12,209 nucleotides of DNA, from the NCBI GenBank assembly GCA_903831165.1, contig CAIKWV010000497.1, positions 1 to 12,209 of the forward strand, read 5' to 3'. Source of the DNA: an uncultured cyanobacterium. Its GTDB lineage: Bacteria; Cyanobacteriota; Cyanobacteriia; PCC-6307; Cyanobiaceae. The translations under genes were made by a program, and so were the position numbers. The notes under the pieces are model-generated. The model did not search any database. It saw only the letters and a list, made by a program, of their open reading frames with translations, and was not told where the DNA came from. Every line of letters begins with the position of its first letter. Position 1 is the first letter of the stretch. Below, piece after piece: positions 7,738-12,209 of this stretch.

Positions 7738-10435
7738 GGCTGCTGCCGATCGAACTGTGCAGATTGGCGATCAGCTGGCTGGTGCCGATTCCCTGGCTAC
7801 CCAATAACAGCAACTTGGCATCACTGCTGCCGCCATCCCAGGCGATCGCCAGTTGGGGCGTGTCGCTGCTCATGCCGGCCAGCAGCTGCTCCAGTGGCGC
7901 GATCGGCAACAGGCGGATATCACCGATGCCCTCGACGCCGGTCGGGGTGAGGCGCTGGAATTGCTGCTGCACGCTGCCATCAGCCAGGGTCACATCGCGC
8001 AGCCAGCCGATGCCGTCACTGAGGCCGATGCCACCACCAGGCGTTTCTCGCAGATCCAGATCCACCAGATCCGGCAGCCCGCTCTGGCCGTCCCAGCTCT
8101 GGGGTGGCGTCTGCTCCAGCCCCGTGATCACGAACAGATCGTTGCCGGCACCGCCCCGCAGCTGCAGCGGTGTTTCGCCTGCGCTCAACCAGGGGCTCCA
8201 GCGCAGGAACAGCACATCGTCACCATCGGCGCCATCAAGCCCGGCATAGAGGCCTGAGCTGATCAGCGTGTCGTTGCCGCTGCCGCCCAGCACCTGCTCA
8301 AAACCGCTGAGGGCGCCGGCGAAACCGCCGCCGATCCCCGTCGCCGCACCGCGATCGAGATCGACCGTCACCGGTAGTTTCCAATTGCTGTACTCCAGAC
8401 GGTCGAGCCCGTCGCCGCCGAGCAGGCGGCCGGTGAGGGTGCCGTCCAGGCTCAGCAGGGTCACGTCGTTGCCGGCGCCCAGGGCGAAGGTTTCAACATC
8501 GCGGAAGCGCACACCGCCGTAGTTTCCGGCATCGATGCCATCCACCTTGAGCAACTCCCGCGCGTTGCCGGAATCGACGCCGGCAATGATGGCATCGTTG
8601 CCACCGCCACCATCCACCTCACCGGCCAGCTGCAGATTGCTGAGGCTGAACAGGTCGGAGCCGCTGCCGCCCTGCACCAGGCCACCCAGTCCGGCGTTGA
8701 TGCTGATCCGGTTGGAGCCATCACCCACCAGGATGCGGCTGGTGCCCAGCACCTTGCCTTCGAGGATGAGCGTGTTGTTGCCAGAGCCGAGATCGATGGT
8801 CGAATCGATGACGTTGCCATTGATGCGCAACTGGTCATCACCTGCACCCATCAACACTTTGGAATCGAACAAGCCAACCCGGTCCAATTGAATCCTGGTG
8901 TACGGGTCGTTGTAGAGGCTCCCAAGATCCTGGATCAGATTCTGATCGATGCGGGTCATGATCGAAACCCGATCATCGCCTGCACCCACATCAAGCACGC
9001 TGTTGTCCAGTCCGACCGCCTGGGCGTTGAGATTGAACGACCAGTTGCTGCCATCTCGCAGGCTGGTTGGCGTCTGACCGAGGTTGAAATTCAAGCCCCG
9101 CTGAAACTGGTCTGGCTGCACTTCATCAGCGAGGCTGTAATAGCCGCTGTTGATGGTCACCGTATCGCTATCCATCCCCAGCACAATGCTGGAGTCCTTG
9201 AGGGCCTCAGTCAGCAAATTGAAGCTGAGTGCTGCCGTTTCACTGTCGCCCAGCCCGGTGAAGTTCAGGCGCGTGATTCCTTCCATGCCCAGCAGACCCA
9301 GGCCGCCCAGATCGCGTAACTCACTGTTCTGCATGCCGATCGTCCGCGACGTCACGGATGCGGTGGCCTGACCGGAGGACTGCAAGCCCAGCTCCAGCAG
9401 ATCCCGGGCGTCAAAGATCAGCGCCTCCTTGCCAGCGCCATTGAGAACGGTGGAGTTGAGCAGGCCGATGTGTTCGGCGATCAGGTTGAGATCGGAGTCA
9501 TCGAACTGGGACAAGCCAAAGGACTGCAGGCTGCGACTGGAGAGCACTTCCAGGTTGGGGCTGCTCGGGGCGCCCAGATCCAGCTGGCTGTTGGCGATGC
9601 CCACCTGGCCGGCGGTCTGTGCACTCGTCGCTGTGCCATCGACACTGCGGCTGTTGGCGGTGCCGTCGGTGCGGACCACCACCAGCACCAGCTGGGGCAG
9701 GGGGCCGCCCGGCCTCGGGGGAGGTGGTCCGGGAGGCGTTGGTGGCGGTCCCGGTGGTGGCTCCGGTGACGGGCTAGGTGGGCCGAAGGGCTCGGGTTCA
9801 GGCGTGGGCCTGGGATCCGGCGTCGGTTCGGGTGTGGGCGTCGGCGGGCCCGGCGGCGGCGACGGCGGCACAACATCGCCACCCCCACCGCCACCACCGC
9901 CACCTCCGCCACCTCCGCCTCCGCCACCACCACTCCTGGGTAGTTGGTTATCAAGGTCAGCGCCAACAGGCGCTGAGGTGGACGGCGGCGGCAGGGGTGG
10001 CGTCCGGGCACCGCCGCGTACGCCACCACCGTTGCCCCCCCCGGGTTTGGCGATCTCAGGCCCGCCGTCGAAGCCCGGCGGTCGTTGGTCGTTGAAGTTG
10101 ATCCCGATCTCATCAAGGGGGAGGATCGAGATCCGGCCGGCCCTGGCCTTGAGCCCGCCGGGATCATCCTCCCACGGATCATCAAGCCGCCCGCCGACAG
10201 GGCGCCTCAGGCCGGAGGCGAAGGCCTCTTCGGTGAGGTACAGCAACATGATGCCCAGGGCTGCACCCGTGAGCACCCCCTCCAGGGAGATGCGACGACC
10301 ATCTTTCTTGAGGGTCGCCGCATCAGCGAATTCACTCAACCCTGAGGCGATGGTCTGACTGTCATTGATGATGCATTCTGAGACTATGTCGCCCCGAATC
10401 AGCCGCAGCGATGCGCATCGGCGGTCATGCGTCAC
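7709..10435 (-). CDS. RTX-like Gly/Asp-repeat protein with N-terminal hydrophobic segment and Gly/Pro-rich linker (probable T1SS cargo)
   Basis: The longest frame gives 908 residues from a GTG at 10435. The start is uncertain: an in-frame TTG at 10339 would give 876 residues and leave the AT-richer stretch at about 10345-10390 as promoter or leader. Order of parts: a basic patch and hydrophobic segment (VLTGAALGIMLLYL, 54-67); a Gly/Pro-rich region with 18 consecutive Gly (169-186) and a Pro-rich linker to about 248; repeats of the type (I/V)-G-hydrophobic-x-(N/D)-S at 278-535; and RTX-like Gly/Asp motifs at 484-766, e.g. GAGDD (484, 530), GGSGND (717) and GGAGND (761), expected to bind calcium outside the cell. 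The last ~110 residues lack these motifs and could hold the uncleaved export signal. There is no Cys after residue 21. Location beside a T1SS and a motif shared with the upstream repeat protein support export by it. An anchored surface protein is an alternative because of the N-terminal hydrophobic segment. Enzymatic activity is not indicated. Confidence 0.85.
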   Translation of the reverse strand: MTHDRRCASLRLIRGDIVSECIINDSQTIASGLSEFADAATLKKDGRRISLEGVLTGAALGIMLLYLTEEAFASGLRRPVGGRLDDPWEDDPGGLKARAGRISILPLDEIGINFNDQRPPGFDGGPEIAKPGGGNGGGVRGGARTPPLPPPSTSAPVGADLDNQLPRSGGGGGGGGGGGGGGGGGGDVVPPSPPPGPPTPTPEPTPDPRPTPEPEPFGPPSPSPEPPPGPPPTPPGPPPPRPGGPLPQLVLVVVRTDGTANSRSVDGTATSAQTAGQVGIANSQLDLGAPSSPNLEVLSSRSLQSFGLSQFDDSDLNLIAEHIGLLNSTVLNGAGKEALIFDARDLLELGLQSSGQATASVTSRTIGMQNSELRDLGGLGLLGMEGITRLNFTGLGDSETAALSFNLLTEALKDSSIVLGMDSDTVTINSGYYSLADEVQPDQFQRGLNFNLGQTPTSLRDGSNWSFNLNAQAVGLDNSVLDVGAGDDRVSIMTRIDQNLIQDLGSLYNDPYTRIQLDRVGLFDSKVLMGAGDDQLRINGNVIDSTIDLGSGNNTLILEGKVLGTSRILVGDGSNRISINAGLGGLVQGGSGSDLFSLSNLQLAGEVDGGGGNDAIIAGVDSGNARELLKVDGIDAGNYGGVRFRDVETFALGAGNDVTLLSLDGTLTGRLLGGDGLDRLEYSNWKLPVTVDLDRGAATGIGGGFAGALSGFEQVLGGSGNDTLISSGLYAGLDGADGDDVLFLRWSPWLSAGETPLQLRGGAGNDLFVITGLEQTPPQSWDGQSGLPDLVDLDLRETPGGGIGLSDGIGWLRDVTLADGSVQQQFQRLTPTGVEGIGDIRLLPIAPLEQLLAGMSSDTPQLAIAWDGGSSDAKLLLLGSQGIGTSQLIANLHSSIGSSLNVSSGSTP
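8138..8986 (-). repeat. Scattered RTX-like Gly/Asp motifs
   Basis: Within the minus-strand protein, the motifs GAGDD (484, 530), GSGNN (550), GDGSN (571), GGSGSD (589), GGGGND (609), GAGND (653), GGDGLD (673), GGSGND (717), GADGDD (735) and GGAGND (761) recur at 18-46-residue intervals. They resemble haemolysin-type calcium-binding nonapeptides but are not back-to-back. Confidence 0.75.
9878..9931 (-). repeat. Trinucleotide GGN tract encoding 18 consecutive glycines
   Basis: Eighteen GGN codons (a mixture of GGT, GGC, GGA and GGG) are uninterrupted. On the + strand this reads as an ACC/GCC/TCC microsatellite. It marks the junction between the N-terminal region and the Pro-rich linker and is a likely site of length variation. 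Confidence 0.9.
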
Positions 10436-10590
10436 CGGGACCGGACCTCGAGCCTCCTCGCACGGGAGCAGGCAGGTCAGTATGGGCGTCGACGCACGTT
10501 GAAGGGTTGAACGGCCGATCCTCGCGCCATGGCGTCAAGGTCTCCCACCTGCATCGCTGCCATCGCATCGCTGGCGTTGCAGGCCCGCCG
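10436..10590. other. Intergenic region between divergent genes
   Basis: About 155 bp lie between the start of the minus-strand cargo gene and the preferred start of the plus-strand small gene. It is GC-rich and I see no strong sigma-70 promoter, operator or RNA gene. The nearest promoter-like sequence for the minus gene is a weak -10 candidate CATAGT (+ strand 10383-10388), which would require the later TTG start at 10339. Confidence 0.4.
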
Positions 10591-11046
10591 GTGTTGCTGT
10601 TCACCGTGGTCCAGGGACACAGCCTTCCCTGCCAGTGGGCCCACGCCTACGCCCTGGTTCCCAGCTGCAACCGACACGTCAGTCGCCATTTCTGCTTCGA
10701 CAGCCAGGAGCTCGAGGCCTATCGCCAGCACCATGTCGATCAGTCCTTGCGCTGGCTGGACAGCGAGTTCATGTTCCAGCTGGCGCTCGATCAGATCCTG
10801 CAGCTGATCCGGCCCCTGTTACCCGACGGCACGGAGGCGGCGGCCGTTGAGCCGATCGATAACGGCCAACTGCTGCGCCATCACATCAACGGCGATCTGC
10901 CCCAGCTCGACATCTTGCTGGCCGCGTGTGGGGAACACTTTTTGTTGCATCGCCAGCTGCAGGATCTCAAGGCCTTCCCGCTGCTGCGCTGTCTGCCCCA
11001 GGAGCAGGTCGCGCCGGCCATGGTGTCAGGCGGGCTGAACCTCTGA
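10591..11046 (+). CDS. Unrecognised Cys/His-rich small protein
   Basis: The frame ends at TGA 11044-11046. I prefer the GTG at 10591 (151 residues), beginning VLLFTVVQGHSLPCQWAHAY. The earliest in-frame ATG at 10411 would overlap the 5' end of the divergent gene and adds a stretch that does not look protein-like. I do not recognise the family. Visible features with the 10591 start: five Cys (14, 26, 35, 113, 134), several His in the first 35 residues (10, 18, 29, 33), an amphipathic helical stretch around 38-77 (ELEAYRQHHVDQSLRWLDSE onward), and no signal peptide or membrane helix. The clustered Cys/His could bind a metal, but no standard zinc motif is formed. It converges on ribBA, with a stem-loop between them. 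A real gene is likely from its open frame and amino-acid composition, but the start and function are uncertain. Confidence 0.6.
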   Translation: MLLFTVVQGHSLPCQWAHAYALVPSCNRHVSRHFCFDSQELEAYRQHHVDQSLRWLDSEFMFQLALDQILQLIRPLLPDGTEAAAVEPIDNGQLLRHHINGDLPQLDILLAACGEHFLLHRQLQDLKAFPLLRCLPQEQVAPAMVSGGLNL

Positions 11047-11120
11047 CGGCTTCATGGTCAGCGGGACAGCCCAGGGAGTGCCCGGCCGAAGCCTCGATGG
11101 CATTCTCCCGCTAGCTCGCT

Positions 11121-11140
11121 GCCGCTGTAAGGACAGCGGC
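11121..11140. terminator. GC-rich stem-loop between convergent genes
   Basis: A perfect 8-bp inverted repeat (GCCGCTGT / ACAGCGGC) with a 4-nt AAGG loop lies between the ends of the small plus-strand gene and ribBA. No T-run follows on either strand, so intrinsic termination is not certain; position favours a shared bidirectional terminator or a 3'-end stabilising hairpin. Confidence 0.5.
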
Positions 11141-11147
11141 TCCAGCT

Positions 11148-12209
11148 TCAGCGCCAGATCAGGAAAGCGCCGCTCTGGGCCGCCAGCCTGGGACAGGAGC
11201 GATCGGCAGGAATCTGGAGATCGGCTAGGGGCCGGACCTCCGCTTCCAGGCTCACGCTCGGATGGGCCACCCGCCGGCCATCCGGCGCCAGCAGCAGGGA
11301 CACGACCCGGGTGGAGGGCTGGTGCGCCATCCGTTGCACCGCCGCCGCCAGTTCCTCCGCCGCAAGCTGCCTGCCCTGGGGGCAGCCCAGTAGCAGGGCC
11401 AGGTCGGGTTGATCGAGCAGGGCCAGCAGGCGCGGATCCTGTTCCGGCTCCAGCAGCAGCCCCCCCTGTTGGGCCAGGCGGCTCACGGCCTCGAAGGCGG
11501 CGCTCCTCTGGTCCGGGTCGGCGCTGCCATGCCAGGCCAGCACGGCCGTCAGGCCATGGGCCTCGGTCTCCATCAGGTGTCCGAGCTTGATGCGCTTGAC
11601 ATTCAGATAGCCGGCGTTGTGGAGGCCGGGATCCATCACCAGCGGCACCCGGTCTTCGACTTGGAGGCCATAGCCACCCAGGCCGGCGATCTTGCGCGGG
11701 TTGTTGGTGATCAGCCGCAGCCGCTGCACCCCCAGATCACTGAGAATCTGGGCACCGACGCCGTAGTTGCGCAGGTCGGCGGCAAAGCCGAGCCGTTCAT
11801 TGGCCTCGACGGTGTCCAATCCACCGTCCTGCAGGGCGTAGGCCTTGAGCTTGTTGATCAGGCCGATGCCCCTGCCCTCCTGGCGCAGATAGACCACCAC
11901 CCCCTCACCCGCCTTCTCGATCATGCACAGGGCAGCCTCCAGCTGGGGGCGGCAGTCGCAGCGCAGCGAGCCGAAAGCGTCGCCGGTCAGGCATTCCGAG
12001 TGCACACGCACCAGCACCGGCCCCCTGGCTTGCTCGGGATGGCCCTTGACGATGGCCACGTGTTCGCTGCCGTCGAGTTCGTTGCGATAGCCGATCGCTC
12101 GGAAGGAGCCGAAGGCGCTCGGCATCGTCGCCTCCGCCTGACGGCGCACGAAGCGTTCGGTGTCGAGGCGATAGCGGATCAGATCGGCGATCGAGATCAG
12201 GCGCAGGCC
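11148..12209 (-). CDS. ribBA: RibBA, GTP cyclohydrolase II part plus C-terminal extension (5' part outside window)
   Basis: GTP cyclohydrolase II opens GTP to 2,5-diamino-6-ribosylamino-4(3H)-pyrimidinone 5'-phosphate, the first committed step of riboflavin synthesis. The frame stays open to the window edge (353 visible residues), and the part before the GTG at 12149 reads [20 protein letters not shown]. That is the usual junction between the DHBP synthase (RibB) and RibA halves of RibBA, so the N-terminal DHBP synthase lies beyond the window and the GTG is not the start. Counting from 12149: zinc ligands Cys53, Cys64 and Cys66 in [20 protein letters not shown]-binding RQEGRGIGL (89-97); [10 protein letters not shown] (127-136); and [14 protein letters not shown] (144-157). 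All are intact. After about 192 comes a ~140-residue Leu/Ala/Gln-rich extension of the kind found in cyanobacterial RibBA; its role is unclear. The cytoplasmic enzyme has no evident link to the secretion cluster. Confidence 0.93.
   Translation of the reverse strand, partial: GLRLISIADLIRYRLDTERFVRRQAEATMPSAFGSFRAIGYRNELDGSEHVAIVKGHPEQARGPVLVRVHSECLTGDAFGSLRCDCRPQLEAALCMIEKAGEGVVVYLRQEGRGIGLINKLKAYALQDGGLDTVEANERLGFAADLRNYGVGAQILSDLGVQRLRLITNNPRKIAGLGGYGLQVEDRVPLVMDPGLHNAGYLNVKRIKLGHLMETEAHGLTAVLAWHGSADPDQRSAAFEAVSRLAQQGGLLLEPEQDPRLLALLDQPDLALLLGCPQGRQLAAEELAAAVQRMAHQPSTRVVSLLLAPDGRRVAHPSVSLEAEVRPLADLQIPADRSCPRLAAQSGAFLIWR

Noticed and set aside
7842..7849. GCGATCGC palindrome (cyanobacterial HIP1 octamer)
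   Set aside because: Only one copy was spotted in 12 kb, about what chance gives in GC-rich DNA, so there is no evidence of HIP1 enrichment.
9429..10358. Long + strand open frame (309 codons) full of Gly and Pro runs
   Set aside because: It is the antisense of the Gly/Pro-rich linker and N-terminus of the minus-strand cargo gene. GGN/CCN codons on one strand produce open Pro/Gly frames on the other, and no domain is recognisable.
10411..10590. ATG at 10411 as start of the small Cys/His-rich gene
   Set aside because: It would overlap the 5' end of the divergent cargo gene, and the added residues look non-coding; GTG 10591 preferred, though this is not certain.

Overview
The window is GC-rich and looks like a chromosomal segment from a unicellular cyanobacterium of the Synechococcus/Cyanobium group. 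This rests on three things: a RibBA with the C-terminal extension I associate with cyanobacteria, an HlyB-like exporter carrying an N-terminal cyclic-nucleotide-binding-like domain, and low-complexity giant-adhesin sequence. The taxonomic call is an inference from gene content. No rRNA, tRNA, insertion sequence or CRISPR array is visible.

Layout. Positions 1-7737 (+ strand) form a tight type I secretion (T1SS) operon. It begins with the C-terminal end of a large repetitive surface or secreted protein that starts outside the window (1-1484). A 1-nt stop/start overlap leads to a parvulin-type peptidyl-prolyl isomerase-like protein with a ~330-residue Pro/Ala/Val/Glu tail (1484-3241). After 3 nt comes a 1031-residue ABC exporter (degenerate cNMP-binding domain, catalytically dead C39-like domain, membrane domain, ATPase; 3245-6340). 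After 11 nt comes an HlyD-type periplasmic adaptor (6352-7737). Converging on it, and overlapping its last 29 bp, is a 908-codon minus-strand gene (7709-10435). It encodes a secreted-type protein with an N-terminal hydrophobic segment, an 18-glycine run, a Pro-rich linker, an 'NS/DS' repeat region and scattered RTX-like Gly/Asp motifs. A short unrecognised Cys/His-rich protein (about 10591-11046, +) follows. A GC-rich stem-loop then separates it from the 3' part of ribBA (11148-12209, -), which runs out of the window.

How it fits together. The ABC protein and the HlyD adaptor would form the inner-membrane and periplasmic parts of a T1SS; the outer-membrane TolC-like part is not in the window. 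The upstream repetitive protein and the convergent RTX-like protein share the motif G-x-A-T-(A/S)-x6-(I/V)-G-(I/M), which suggests both are cargo of this exporter. The most unusual parts are the foldase-like protein built into the operon with its long disordered tail, the degenerate sensory domain fused to the exporter, and the non-classical spacing of the RTX motifs in the cargo. Riboflavin synthesis (ribBA) appears to be an unrelated housekeeping neighbour.
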